Source of the DNA: Chloroflexota bacterium | GTDB lineage: Bacteria; Chloroflexota; UBA11872 | Direction: 5' to 3' | Assembly (NCBI GenBank): GCA_028875175.1 | Contig: JAPPFO010000036.1 | Coordinates: 1 to 14,360 of the forward strand | DNA length: 14,360 nt | Part shown: piece by piece, positions 1-6,918 of the stretch | Layout of the letters: every line of letters starts with the position of its first letter | How positions within the stretch are numbered: position 1 is the first letter of the stretch | Position numbers and translations under genes: made by a program | The notes under the pieces: model-generated | What the model was told of the DNA's origin: nothing | The model's input: the letters and a program-made list of their open reading frames with translations, nothing else | The model's database searches: none

Positions 1-145
1 CAATGTGTTCACCATGTCTCCGAACATGTGTTCATGATGTCCCCGGTCTGCACACCCTCAAGGGCGAGGGAGAAAAATGGTGGCCCGAGTGGTGGACTGC
101 GGCTGTGCGTGGTCGCTGGCGGGGCGATCGCGACCGGAAGACCCC
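1..145. other. Gene-free left edge
   Basis: No open frame here looks like a real protein. The frames crossing it on both strands are low-complexity Arg/Gly/Pro-rich translations of GC-rich DNA. The stretch contains the imperfect direct repeat at 6-45 (listed separately). It ends at the TGA stop of the 800-aa membrane protein (146-148, minus). No promoter or RNA gene is evident. Confidence 0.6.
6..45. repeat. 17-bp imperfect direct repeat, possible IS481-type terminus
   Basis: TGTTCACCATGTCTCCG (6-22) is followed 23 bp later by TGTTCATGATGTCCCCG (29-45); 14 of 17 positions agree. Spaced repeats of this TGTTCA..ATGTC..CCG type resemble, from memory, the terminal regions of IS481/IS3-like elements in GC-rich bacteria. 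No transposase is seen to the right, so this would be a solo or truncated end, or the end of an element lying to the left. The repeat is seen directly; the IS assignment is inference. Confidence 0.3.
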
Positions 146-2548
146 TCACCGATTTCCGGCGAAGACGCCGGAATCTGCCTCTCCCCCAGGAGAGGGTGAA
201 GAGGCGCCAGAGCTTCGAGGATGACGGGCGTTGTGCACGGGTTTCCAGAGGGGTGCGGCGAGGGCGTAGGCGAGGGCGGCGGCGAGGAGGGTCCAGGCGA
301 AGCCGACGGAGACGATGAGGATGGCGGCGACGAAGGCGGCAGCCACCGAGGCGGCGCCGTTGGCGGCCCAGGCCCAGGAGATGGCGGCGCGGTCTTGAGC
401 CAGGGCGCGGATGGCGGCGGGCATGACGGTCCCGAGGGCCAGGGACGGCGAGGCCGCCAGGACAGCCACGACCAGGCGAACGGCCAGGGGCGCGCCCAGG
501 GCCAACGGCGCCGCGAGGAGCAGCCCGCCCAGGAGGAACACGCTCATTGCGGCCATGCCGGCGGAGGAGGTGGGCGAGGGGCGCCACCAACGCGACGAGA
601 GGCTGCCGAGTCCGGCCCAGGCGAGCATGGCGGCAATGCCGGTAGCAAAGGCCACAGTGGGGGCGTCGAGCACGAGGATGAGGCGTTGCAGCAGCGCAAT
701 CTGGGTGGCCGTGAAGGCGACGCCGGCGGCGGCGACGAAGGCGAGGCGACGTAGGCCTACACGGGTTGCACCGCGTCGGCGTTGGCCCATGAGCGGCGCG
801 ATCATTGTGAGGACGGCCGCGCCGGTGGCCGCCGCCGCCAGCGGGACAAGGACCAGGAATCCGGCGCCGCCGAAGGGTTGCCAGGTGCGTCCGGTGGTGG
901 AGAGGACTTCGCGCCACTGGGTCCAGTCGAAGTAGTGGAAGAAGTAGGGGCGGTCGTCGGTGACGGGCGTCCAGGTTGCCGGGGTCGATTCACCAGGGAC
1001 GGCGGCCTGGAAGGCTCGGAAGAGCTGGGTGTCGGGCAGGCGATTGAAGCGGTTGGAATCGGCTTCGTCGAGGTTGGCGTGGAAGACCCAGTCGAAGCCG
1101 TCGCGCTCCAGGTTGGTCGTTAGGGCCTGGCGTTCTGTCTCCGTAAAGGGGGTTGGGGAGGCGAGCATGGTGACGACTTCGAGGGAGCGCCAGGCGAGGA
1201 GGTGGGGGGCGGGGTCGGTGATGCCGGATTGGCGGAGGGCAGCGAGCAGGGATGCCCACATGCGGACGGACTCGGAAGGGGTGGCTTGCAGCCAGCGTGT
1301 GACGACGAGGCGGCCGTTGGGCGCCAGGGCGCGCCAGCCGTCGGCGAGGGCGTCGCTGGTGAGGGCGTAGGTTTCGCGGAGGCCGAAGGTGCCGGCGGCG
1401 ACGCCCTGGAAGGACTCGCGGAGGGGCCAGACGACGAGGTCGTAGCTGTCGGCCGATCGAAGGGCCGAGCGGACGCCACGATCGAGGATGTGGACGCGGT
1501 TGTCGTTCAGGACGGTGTCGTCGACCGCGGACTGCCATGCGCTGCGAAGCGCGGCGTCGGGCTGGACGAGGTCGATTTCGTCGATGCCGGCTCGGAGCAG
1601 GACGGCAGTGTCGAAGGCGCCGATTGGATCGAGCAGCAAGGCCGACGCGACGGGACGCAGGGTGATCGCGTGGGCGAGGGGGACGTGGTCGAGGGCTTCG
1701 GTCGGCGGGACGTCAAGCGCCGCCGCATTTCCGCCGTCGACGGTGAGGCCTAGGCGGGGTCGGGGGACGGATCCGGTGTAGTTGAGGCTCAAGCCGGTGG
1801 CGGTGCGGAAGCCGGCGTTTTGGAGGATGTCGACGCGGGAGTTGGAGGAGAGCTGGGTGTCGAGGCGGTGGGCATCGGGTCGTTGGAGGGCCTGGGCGAG
1901 TTGGGAGTGGACGGACACGCGCGGTCCGGCGGGGGCGACGGCGATGGCTAGGGCGATGAGGCCCAGCCCCGACAGGCCGGCGATGGTTGCCGGTAGTCGA
2001 GAGGCCAGGAGCAGCGGCGCTGCCATTGCGAGCGCGGCAGCGAGCAGGATCGTCGCAGCCGATCCAACGAGGCCAAGGAGCGGTACGGCCAGGGCGGCGC
2101 CGGCGGCCGATCCGGCGAGGCTGGCGCCATAGGTCGTGCCCGCGCCGGCCGGGCTGTGGCGCAGCGCGGCAACCACGGCGACGCCGGCGCAGGTGAAGGG
2201 GACGGCGGCCACGATGAAAGAGAGCGCGAGCCATGCGAGCTGGCTGGCGTCTGCGCCGATGCGATAGGTGTCCAGGGGGATGCGGTCGGCCGTGACGTAG
2301 GCGGCGACGGCGGTGAGGGCGAAGAGGGCGCCGGCCCAGCCAATTGCCGTGTGGGGCGCGGCGCCGGCCAGGCGGGCTGACGTTGCCGTGAGGGTTCCGG
2401 CCGCGCCGATGCCGAGGAGGGCCATGGCGATGGCGACGAAGGCGAAGTGGTGGCCCTGGACGATCGCATAGACGCGGGTGAGGGCGATCTCGAACAGCAG
2501 GCTGGCAGCCGAGACCAGGACCAAGCCTGCGACGAGCCTGAGTCTCAC
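146..2548 (-). CDS. Fused membrane spermidine-synthase-like protein (SAM-fold, catalytically degenerate)
   Basis: This 800-aa protein has three parts. An N-terminal membrane block (about residues 5-205, six to seven hydrophobic segments) opens with the LLFEIALTR signature of spermidine-synthase-associated transporter-like domains. A soluble spermidine-synthase-like Rossmann region spans about 235-555 and ends in DDRPYFFHYF (531-540), a hallmark of the family. A C-terminal membrane block (about 560-767) includes the WAANGAASV segment. The glycine-rich SAM/polyamine loop is not recognisable: the equivalent stretch reads LLLDPIGAF (about 305-312). True aminopropyl transfer is therefore doubtful, and the substrate is unknown. 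The start is GTG at 2548 with a weak ribosome site; it places the first membrane helix at the N-terminus as expected. The last ~32 residues (769-800) are charged, Ser/Gly-rich and encoded by palindromic repeat DNA. The stop of the GH78 fragment lies 27 bp upstream on the same strand. Confidence 0.8.
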   Translation of the reverse strand: MRLRLVAGLVLVSAASLLFEIALTRVYAIVQGHHFAFVAIAMALLGIGAAGTLTATSARLAGAAPHTAIGWAGALFALTAVAAYVTADRIPLDTYRIGADASQLAWLALSFIVAAVPFTCAGVAVVAALRHSPAGAGTTYGASLAGSAAGAALAVPLLGLVGSAATILLAAALAMAAPLLLASRLPATIAGLSGLGLIALAIAVAPAGPRVSVHSQLAQALQRPDAHRLDTQLSSNSRVDILQNAGFRTATGLSLNYTGSVPRPRLGLTVDGGNAAALDVPPTEALDHVPLAHAITLRPVASALLLDPIGAFDTAVLLRAGIDEIDLVQPDAALRSAWQSAVDDTVLNDNRVHILDRGVRSALRSADSYDLVVWPLRESFQGVAAGTFGLRETYALTSDALADGWRALAPNGRLVVTRWLQATPSESVRMWASLLAALRQSGITDPAPHLLAWRSLEVVTMLASPTPFTETERQALTTNLERDGFDWVFHANLDEADSNRFNRLPDTQLFRAFQAAVPGESTPATWTPVTDDRPYFFHYFDWTQWREVLSTTGRTWQPFGGAGFLVLVPLAAAATGAAVLTMIAPLMGQRRRGATRVGLRRLAFVAAAGVAFTATQIALLQRLILVLDAPTVAFATGIAAMLAWAGLGSLSSRWWRPSPTSSAGMAAMSVFLLGGLLLAAPLALGAPLAVRLVVAVLAASPSLALGTVMPAAIRALAQDRAAISWAWAANGAASVAAAFVAAILIVSVGFAWTLLAAALAYALAAPLWKPVHNARHPRSSGASSPSPGGEADSGVFAGNR
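151..195. repeat. Two adjacent palindromes forming a REP-like element
   Basis: Hairpin one is CCGGCG-AAGA-CGCCGG (156-171). It extends outward to GATT/AATC (151-175) with one bulged T. Hairpin two is CCTCTCC-CCCA-GGAGAGG (178-195), a perfect 7-bp stem. Both lie inside the last codons of the 800-aa gene and encode most of its final 16 residues. Paired palindromes of this form are usually dispersed intergenic repeats in GC-rich genomes. They could also act as a bidirectional terminator, though there is no T-run. Confidence 0.6.
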
Positions 2549-2575
2549 GGGATCACAACCGACTGGATGCGCTGG

Positions 2576-3313
2576 TCAATAGATCGTCACACGCGAGGTG
2601 GCGTTAGCCGCCTGTGTCGCCGCGCCTGAGTTCGATGCGGTGTTCGCCAGGGGATCGCCGCGGGCTGACGGTAGCGGGGTCGAACGGGGTTCCAGCAGGA
2701 ACCAGTCCAACTCGCGGGGCGGTATCTGCCAGGCCGGGGACCAGCCCGAGTCGTCAAATTCCAGCCGCATCCAGTCCGGCGGGTCGGCGTTGGCGTCATA
2801 GACCTCGGGGCTGCCGAAGGTTCCCTCGAACGGCGGCACGTCCCGGCTCCAGGCCGTGGCCGGTCGCAGCTTCCAGCGGGAATCAGTGCCAACCACCTCG
2901 GACGTGCCGTCCGGTTGGGTGATCTCCAGTTCCGCCCAGAGGCCGGCGCGTTCGCCCACGGTGTAGGCGTTGCCGCTCTGCGAGTGCCAGCCCTGGCCCC
3001 GGCCCGCCGCGCCGTAGTGGTAGGCGCGGACCGCGATGAGGTTTGCGCCGGAACGGAGTTTGGAGGCAACGTCGTACGTGTCGTAGCTCTTGCGCCTGGG
3101 ATCGCTGCTCGCCGGGCCGCGGCCCAGGTAGGCGCCGTTGACGTAGGCGACGTAGCGGTCCGATGCCGTGATGTGCAGGCGCGCCCGGCCGGGCTGACGG
3201 GCGAGCGCAAATGCGCGGCGGGCGTACAGATAGCAGTGGTAGGGCTTCGGCTCGCCCCGGCACCAGATCCAGACCCCGGTCCGTTGACTCGACGGAGACA
3301 CGCCGGCCGTCAT
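2576..3313 (-). pseudogene. Truncated alpha-L-rhamnosidase (GH78), N-terminal domain only
   Basis: The 245-aa product matches the N-terminal carbohydrate-binding/accessory domain of bacterial alpha-L-rhamnosidases. Seen in order are YARRAFAL, ITASDRYVAYVNGAYLGRGP (to about residue 67), DVASKLRSGANLIAVRAYHYG (about 81-101), a WKLRPA strand, and a FGSPEVYDAN...WMRLEFDDSGW segment. Family members are usually about 900-1000 aa with a catalytic (alpha/alpha)6 barrel. Here the frame stops just after SRVTIY, where the next beta-domain would begin, and no barrel follows; the next gene starts 27 bp later. The ATG at 3313 was preferred to an upstream ATG at 3367 because WIW and the first beta-strand follow directly. 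There is no signal peptide. It is most likely a relic of a deletion. A stand-alone sugar-binding protein is the alternative. Confidence 0.65.
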
Positions 3314-3441
3314 CCGCAAGCCTCCACGCCGCAGCGACCGCGGTCGGCGGCTCCAAACATAGAGCATGGCGACGAAATCCGCCCGGAGCGCGGGGTGTGA
3401 CAAGCTGCGATTTGGAGGTTTCGGACCGAGACGGATGGCGC

Positions 3442-4095
3442 GTGTTCTGGAAGCGGCGGCGTGGGCGCGAGAAGTTGATGGCCGAGATCCGGCGGGCCGG
3501 CATCGTGCATTCCGAGCCGGTTCTGGAAGCCATCGAGCGGGTGGAGCGGCGCCACTTTGTGAGGCCTGACGATGCGAGCGAGGCCTACGACAACGCACCG
3601 CTGCCGATCGGGCGGGGGCAGACCATATCGCAGCCGCTGGTGGTGGCGCTGATGTCGGAGGCCCTGGCTATCGGGTCAGGCGACCGGGTGCTGGAGATTG
3701 GAACGGGGTCGGGTTACCAGTCGGCGGTGCTGGCGGAGATGGGCGCCCAGGTTTGCAGCGTGGAGATCATTCCCGCGCTGGCGGACTGGGCGGCGGTGAA
3801 CTTGCGAAACGCCGGGTATTGCGGCGTTGCGTTGCACACCGCCGATGGTTTCTTCGGCTGGGAAGAGCACGCGCCGTACGACGCCATCATCGTCACGGCA
3901 GCGGCCAGCAAGATTCCACGGCCGCTGATTCCGCAGCTGCGTGTCGGCGGCCGGCTGGTGGTTCCCGTGGGATCGAACGCCTGGGACCAGACGCTGTGGG
4001 TGGTTGAGCGGACCCAGGAGGGCGAGACGTCGACCAACCTCGGCCCCGTGCGCTTCGTGCCGCTGACAGGCGAGGGGCAATCGGCTCGAGGCTGA
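3442..4095 (+). CDS. pcm: Protein-L-isoaspartate O-methyltransferase
   Basis: This is a cytosolic repair enzyme that methylates L-isoaspartyl residues with SAM so that damaged Asn/Asp sites can return to normal aspartate. The translation shows the family signatures: LPIGRGQTISQP (about residues 54-65), SAM motif I VLEIGTGSGYQ (about 83-93), DAIIVTAA, and the C-terminal VRFVPLTGEG. The GTG at 3442 gives 217 aa and keeps the first helix that aligns with E. coli Pcm. An ATG at 3478 (205 aa) is possible but shortens that helix. No strong ribosome site distinguishes them. The gene diverges from the GH78 fragment across 128 bp and converges on the fucosidase with a 20-bp gap, so it is probably transcribed alone. 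Confidence 0.9.
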   Translation: MFWKRRRGREKLMAEIRRAGIVHSEPVLEAIERVERRHFVRPDDASEAYDNAPLPIGRGQTISQPLVVALMSEALAIGSGDRVLEIGTGSGYQSAVLAEMGAQVCSVEIIPALADWAAVNLRNAGYCGVALHTADGFFGWEEHAPYDAIIVTAAASKIPRPLIPQLRVGGRLVVPVGSNAWDQTLWVVERTQEGETSTNLGPVRFVPLTGEGQSARG

Positions 4096-4115
4096 GTCCC
4101 GGCGTTCGCCGCTGC

Positions 4116-5324
4116 CTAGACTCCCAGCTCGTCGCCGAAGCGATCGTGCTCCTGCGGCGGACCGTCGAACTCCAGCGCGATCACCGTATCGATGGGATCG
4201 GGCGCGTAGGCGGGCAGGCCGCGCAGCCAGACACGGTGGCCGCGTTGCTCCACGGTGACCGGCGCATCCGATCCGAGCAGGCGGGCGCCGAGGATGCGTC
4301 CGCCGACGCCGCCCACCACGATCTCCTCGCCCGGCCAGCGCCAGCAGTGCAGGTAGAGCGTGTTGCCGATCTTGGTATGCGTGCGGCCCGCGCTGCTGAT
4401 GCGCAGCCGGTCGGCGGTCGGTTCGCTGCCGTAGATCGACTCGCCGTAGACATCCAGCCAGCGACCCATGACGCGCAGGCGCTCCACGGATTCAAATGGG
4501 ATGCGGCCATCAGGGTCGGGACCCACGTTCAGCAGGTAGTTCCCGCCGCCGTTGGCCGCGGTGACCAGGTAGTGAATGAGCTGGCGGGGGGACTTCCACT
4601 CGCGGTCGATGGTCGAGTATCCCCAGGTCGTGTTCATGGTCATGCAGCTTTCCCAGAGCCGATCCGGGGAGGGCGTGACGTGCTGCTCGGGCGTGTCGAA
4701 GTCCTCCGGCTGCATGGAGCGGTTGTTGATGAGGATGTCGGGCTGCAGAAGCCGGACTTCAGCGTTGAGCGGCGTCGAGTTCCAGTCCTCGGGCGTGTAG
4801 GGCCAGCCGCCGTCGTACCAGAGCACCGAGAGGTCGCCGTAGCCAGTGCAGAGTTCCAGCACCTGCGCGTGGACGTAGTCCAGAAACTCCGCCCAGCCGT
4901 CCGGGTCGCCGGCCTTGCCGCGAAAGTAGGCCGGGTAGCGCCAGTCCAGCAGCGAGTAGTAGAACCCGTAGCGCATGCCGCGCTTCTCGCAGGCGTTCAC
5001 GAACTCCGCCAGCAGGTCGCGCTTCGCCGCCGTTTTGGGGGCGGTGAAGTCCGAGACCTGGGAGTCCCAGAGGCTGAAGCCCTCGTGGTGGCGCGAGGTC
5101 AGGATCATGTAGCGCATGCCGGCGTCCTGGGCCAGCGCCACCCACTCGTCGGGGTTGTAGTGCTGGGGATCGAACTGATCGGCCAGGACCTTGTATTCCT
5201 CGGGCGGAATGCTCTCCTGGTACATCGTCCACTCGTGGCGGGCCAGGAGGGAGTACAGGCCCCAATGGATGAACATGCCGAAGCGGGCGTCGTGCCACCA
5301 GGAGAGCGCGGTGGGGGTTGGCAT
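4116..5324 (-). CDS. Alpha-L-fucosidase, glycoside hydrolase family 29
   Basis: A retaining exo-fucosidase that releases terminal L-fucose from glycans. The 402-aa protein begins WWHDARFGMFIHWGLYS (9-25), the classic GH29 opening. It continues with TSRHHEGFSLWDS (76-88), whose histidines line the fucose pocket, VLWYDGGW (168-174) with the predicted nucleophile Asp171, and WESCMTMNTTWGY (224-236). NGGGNYLLNVGPDPDG (258-273) closes the barrel, and a short C-terminal beta-domain follows. There is no signal peptide, so the enzyme should be cytosolic and act on imported oligosaccharides. The acid/base residue cannot be assigned by eye. The ATG at 5324 has a good AAGGAA site 6 bp upstream. With the GH78 remnant nearby it suggests use of deoxyhexose-rich polysaccharide. 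Confidence 0.93.
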   Translation of the reverse strand: MPTPTALSWWHDARFGMFIHWGLYSLLARHEWTMYQESIPPEEYKVLADQFDPQHYNPDEWVALAQDAGMRYMILTSRHHEGFSLWDSQVSDFTAPKTAAKRDLLAEFVNACEKRGMRYGFYYSLLDWRYPAYFRGKAGDPDGWAEFLDYVHAQVLELCTGYGDLSVLWYDGGWPYTPEDWNSTPLNAEVRLLQPDILINNRSMQPEDFDTPEQHVTPSPDRLWESCMTMNTTWGYSTIDREWKSPRQLIHYLVTAANGGGNYLLNVGPDPDGRIPFESVERLRVMGRWLDVYGESIYGSEPTADRLRISSAGRTHTKIGNTLYLHCWRWPGEEIVVGGVGGRILGARLLGSDAPVTVEQRGHRVWLRGLPAYAPDPIDTVIALEFDGPPQEHDRFGDELGV

Positions 5325-5330
5325 TGGAGC

Positions 5331-5336
5331 TTCCTT
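5331..5336 (-). promoter_or_regulatory. Ribosome binding site of the fucosidase
   Basis: AAGGAA on the minus strand, 6 bp before the ATG at 5324. It supports that start. Confidence 0.6.
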
Positions 5337-5400
5337 GGGTTGGGGAGTTGATCAGACGGCAGCATGCGCCCGTGCAGGGTGATCGGGCAATTGTGGGGCA

Positions 5401-5436
5401 CCGGGATGTGGGTCGTCCCGGCAGCGATGCGCTGCC
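5401..5436. other. Twin hairpins in the fucosidase / vapBC divergent region
   Basis: CCGGGA (5401-5406) pairs with TCCCGG (5416-5421) over a 9-nt loop. Directly adjoining it, GGCAGCG (5420-5426) pairs with CGCTGCC (5430-5436) over a 3-nt loop. The two stems share two bases, so they could be mutually exclusive. They lie about 80-110 bp upstream of the fucosidase ATG and about 150 bp upstream of vapB. They could be an operator or leader structure for either gene, but there is no direct evidence. The remainder of the 260-bp gap (5325-5584) holds only the vapB promoter region. Confidence 0.4.
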
Positions 5437-5546
5437 AGGTGTGCGTCGGGTGCGGGCGGACCCATGGTCCATCCACTAGTGGGCAGGCGGGATCCCTCGA
5501 TCCGCTCAAACGCCCAGCAGCAACGTAATCACTACGCTTGACGGGT

Positions 5547-5583
5547 CGTTATGCACTGATGATGAGGCGTTATGCTAGTGCAT
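5547..5583 (+). promoter_or_regulatory. Candidate vapBC operator
   Basis: ATGCACT (5551-5557) and AGTGCAT (5577-5583) form a perfect 7-bp inverted repeat. CGTTATGC also occurs twice (5547-5554 and 5568-5575), with starts exactly 21 bp apart, two helical turns. The block ends 1 bp before the vapB ATG and includes TATGCT as a possible -10. Repeats like these suit a ribbon-helix-helix dimer pair, and RHH antitoxins usually repress their own operon. Confidence 0.45.
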
Positions 5584-5584
5584 C

Positions 5585-5842
5585 ATGCGAACCACAATCT
5601 CGCTCGATGATCAGCTGGCTCGGCAAGTGCGTCGTGCGGCAGCAGCCCGCGACATGAGCGTGAGCGCCTTTATTTCCAAAATGCTGGACGACGCGCTGAA
5701 ACGCCACGACCCGTCGGAGCCGCCGCCATTCCGCCTGATAACCGTGCGTGGCGTTCGTCCCCGTCCCGGAGTTGATCTGGACCGGCCAAGGGAGCTGGAT
5801 GCCCGGGAAGACGAGGTCAGATTCGCGCGACGGCCTGGGTGA
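5585..5842 (+). CDS. vapB: VapB-type ribbon-helix-helix antitoxin
   Basis: An 85-aa antitoxin. Its N-terminus MRTTISLDDQLARQVRRAA (1-19) is the beta-strand and first helix of a ribbon-helix-helix DNA-binding fold, followed by MSVSAFISKMLDDAL as the second helix. The C-terminal half (PPFRLITVRGVRPRPGVDLD, then an acidic DAREDE stretch) resembles the toxin-wrapping tail of VapB proteins, which blocks the PIN active site. The ATG at 5585 follows the repeats described above; no strong Shine-Dalgarno is seen, and a very short leader is likely. The toxin gene begins 6 bp after the stop, so the two are probably translationally coupled. Confidence 0.82.
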   Translation: MRTTISLDDQLARQVRRAAAARDMSVSAFISKMLDDALKRHDPSEPPPFRLITVRGVRPRPGVDLDRPRELDAREDEVRFARRPG

Positions 5843-5848
5843 CTACAG

Positions 5849-6292
5849 TTGCTGCTTCCCGACGTCAATGTCCTGATATATGCGCACATCGAGGACTCGA
5901 CGCCCGACCACGCCGAGTACGCGAGCTGGATCACCCGCCTGGCGACGGGGCCCGAACCATTCGCCCTTTCCCTCCTGGTCTTGTCCGGATTCATTCGTGT
6001 CGTGACCAATCCCCGAGTCTTTAGCCCCGCGTCGACTCTTGATCAGTCGTTCAGATTCGTTGCGGCGCTCGTGAAACGCCCGACAGCGCGAATTGTGGGC
6101 CCGGGTCCAGATCATCTGGAGATCTTCGAACGACTGTGCCGTGAGTCCAGCGCCACCGGAAAGCTGATCGCTGACGCTCAGCACGCGGCGGTCGCCGTGG
6201 AGCATGGGTGCACGATGGTGACGACTGACTCGGACTTCAGCCGATTCCCCGGACTACGATGGAAGCATCCACTGGGCCCAGACGGGGCCTAG
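5849..6292 (+). CDS. vapC: VapC-type PIN-domain ribonuclease toxin
   Basis: A 147-aa PIN-domain toxin, normally a Mg-dependent endoribonuclease cutting tRNA or rRNA when freed from VapB. The active-site acids are visible as Asp5 (LLPDVNVLIYAH), Asp109 (KLIADAQHAA) and Asp127/Asp129 (VTTDSDFSRFPGLRW). In the second motif the usual Glu is absent; the protein reads LVLSGFIRVVTNPRVF (about 43-58). I believe this form is common in one VapC subgroup, so it is not proof of inactivity. The TTG at 5849 is the start that gives the normal MLLPDVN N-terminus. It has no ribosome site, which fits coupling to vapB. The C-terminus ending in KHPLG is intact. Confidence 0.87.
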   Translation: MLLPDVNVLIYAHIEDSTPDHAEYASWITRLATGPEPFALSLLVLSGFIRVVTNPRVFSPASTLDQSFRFVAALVKRPTARIVGPGPDHLEIFERLCRESSATGKLIADAQHAAVAVEHGCTMVTTDSDFSRFPGLRWKHPLGPDGA

Positions 6293-6310
6293 AGCCCGAT
6301 TGCTCAAACC

Positions 6311-6562
6311 GTGCCTAACCGTCGATCACGCCTGACGCGCCCGCTCAACCCCATGCCGGCCGCGGTTGAGCGCGCGCTCGAAGAGGCTGGCCTGATGGAG
6401 GCCTACCAGGCCCGCCCGCCGTACCAGCGGAACGATTACCTGGGCTGGATCGACCGGGCCAAGCGGCCCGAGACGAAGGCCCGCCGGCTGCAGCAGATGC
6501 TGGGCGAGTTGGAGCAGGGGGACGTGTACATGAAGATGGCGTGGCGGGCGGGAAGGCGGTAG
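6311..6562 (+). CDS. YdeI/OmpD-associated (OmdA)-like small protein
   Basis: An 83-aa protein with the signature of the short C-terminal domain of the YdeI/OmpD-associated family: RPPYQRNDYLGWIDRAKRPETKARRL (35-60). In that family the pattern is a helix, Y-R..Y..WI..AKR-ETR-RR, and a final helix. Full YdeI proteins are about twice as long; short stand-alone versions are common. Members have been linked to peptide/bacteriocin protection, but the biochemistry is not established. The start is GTG at 6311; an ATG at 6353 is an alternative and neither has a clear ribosome site. It lies 18 bp after vapC and may be cotranscribed with it. Confidence 0.7.
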   Translation: MPNRRSRLTRPLNPMPAAVERALEEAGLMEAYQARPPYQRNDYLGWIDRAKRPETKARRLQQMLGELEQGDVYMKMAWRAGRR

Positions 6563-6573
6563 CGGACGTGCCC

Positions 6574-6589
6574 GCATCGCCTACGATGC
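6574..6589 (+). promoter_or_regulatory. Candidate HigA operator
   Basis: GCATCG-CCTA-CGATGC is a perfect 6-bp inverted repeat with a 4-bp spacer, ending 4 bp before the higA-like ATG at 6594. It covers TACGAT (6582-6587), a plausible -10 box, so binding would block transcription. XRE-family HigA antitoxins typically bind such short palindromes at their own promoter. Confidence 0.5.
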
Positions 6590-6593
6590 ATCG

Positions 6594-6896
6594 ATGGCAA
6601 TGAAGAACCCTCCGCATCCGGGGAGAAGCATTCAGATGACTTGCCTTGAGCCGCTGGGCCTAAGCGTGACCGATGCGGCTAAGGGGCTGGGAGTGGCGAG
6701 ACATACGCTCTCGCGCGTATTGAATGGGCACGCGGCGATTTCGCCGGAGATGGCGATTCGACTCGAAAAGGCCGGCTGGTCGAATGCCGAGTTTTGGCTG
6801 CGTCTCCAGACCGCCTACGACCTGGCGCAGGCGCGCGAACGCCAGGATGAGATCAGGGTGGAGGTTTCGCTGCTGCAGCCCCGGCTCGCCAGCTGA
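6594..6896 (+). CDS. higA: HigA-family XRE antitoxin, orphan
   Basis: A 100-aa helix-turn-helix protein of the HigA antitoxin family. It shows the conserved PPHPG near the start (6-10), LEPLGLSVTDAAKGLGVARHTLSRVLNG (18-45) covering the recognition helix, ISPEMAIRLEKA, then EFWLRLQTAYDLAQAR. The usual PGEILREDY-type segment is altered to PGRSIQMTC. HigB toxin genes normally sit directly upstream of higA. Here the neighbour is the OmdA-like gene, and after higA only 22 bp separate it from the end of mgtE, so no toxin partner is visible. It may be a stand-alone regulator or a relic. The ATG at 6594 is supported by the family N-terminus; the one at 6600 is equally possible. Confidence 0.88.
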   Translation: MAMKNPPHPGRSIQMTCLEPLGLSVTDAAKGLGVARHTLSRVLNGHAAISPEMAIRLEKAGWSNAEFWLRLQTAYDLAQARERQDEIRVEVSLLQPRLAS

Positions 6897-6918
6897 CAGG
6901 CAAAGTCGCGAGCCCGCC

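Noticed and set aside
9..917. 302-aa minus-strand frame overlapping the end of the membrane gene
   Set aside because: Arg/Pro-rich low-complexity translation that overlaps the well-supported 800-aa frame; no domain.
4146..5351. 401-aa plus-strand frame opposite the fucosidase
   Set aside because: Antisense shadow of a GC-rich gene; Val/Ala/Arg-rich with no motif, while the minus frame has clear GH29 signatures.
5339..5509. Short minus-strand peptide-coding frame upstream of the fucosidase
   Set aside because: Runs into the fucosidase gene in another frame, with no recognisable motif or ribosome site.
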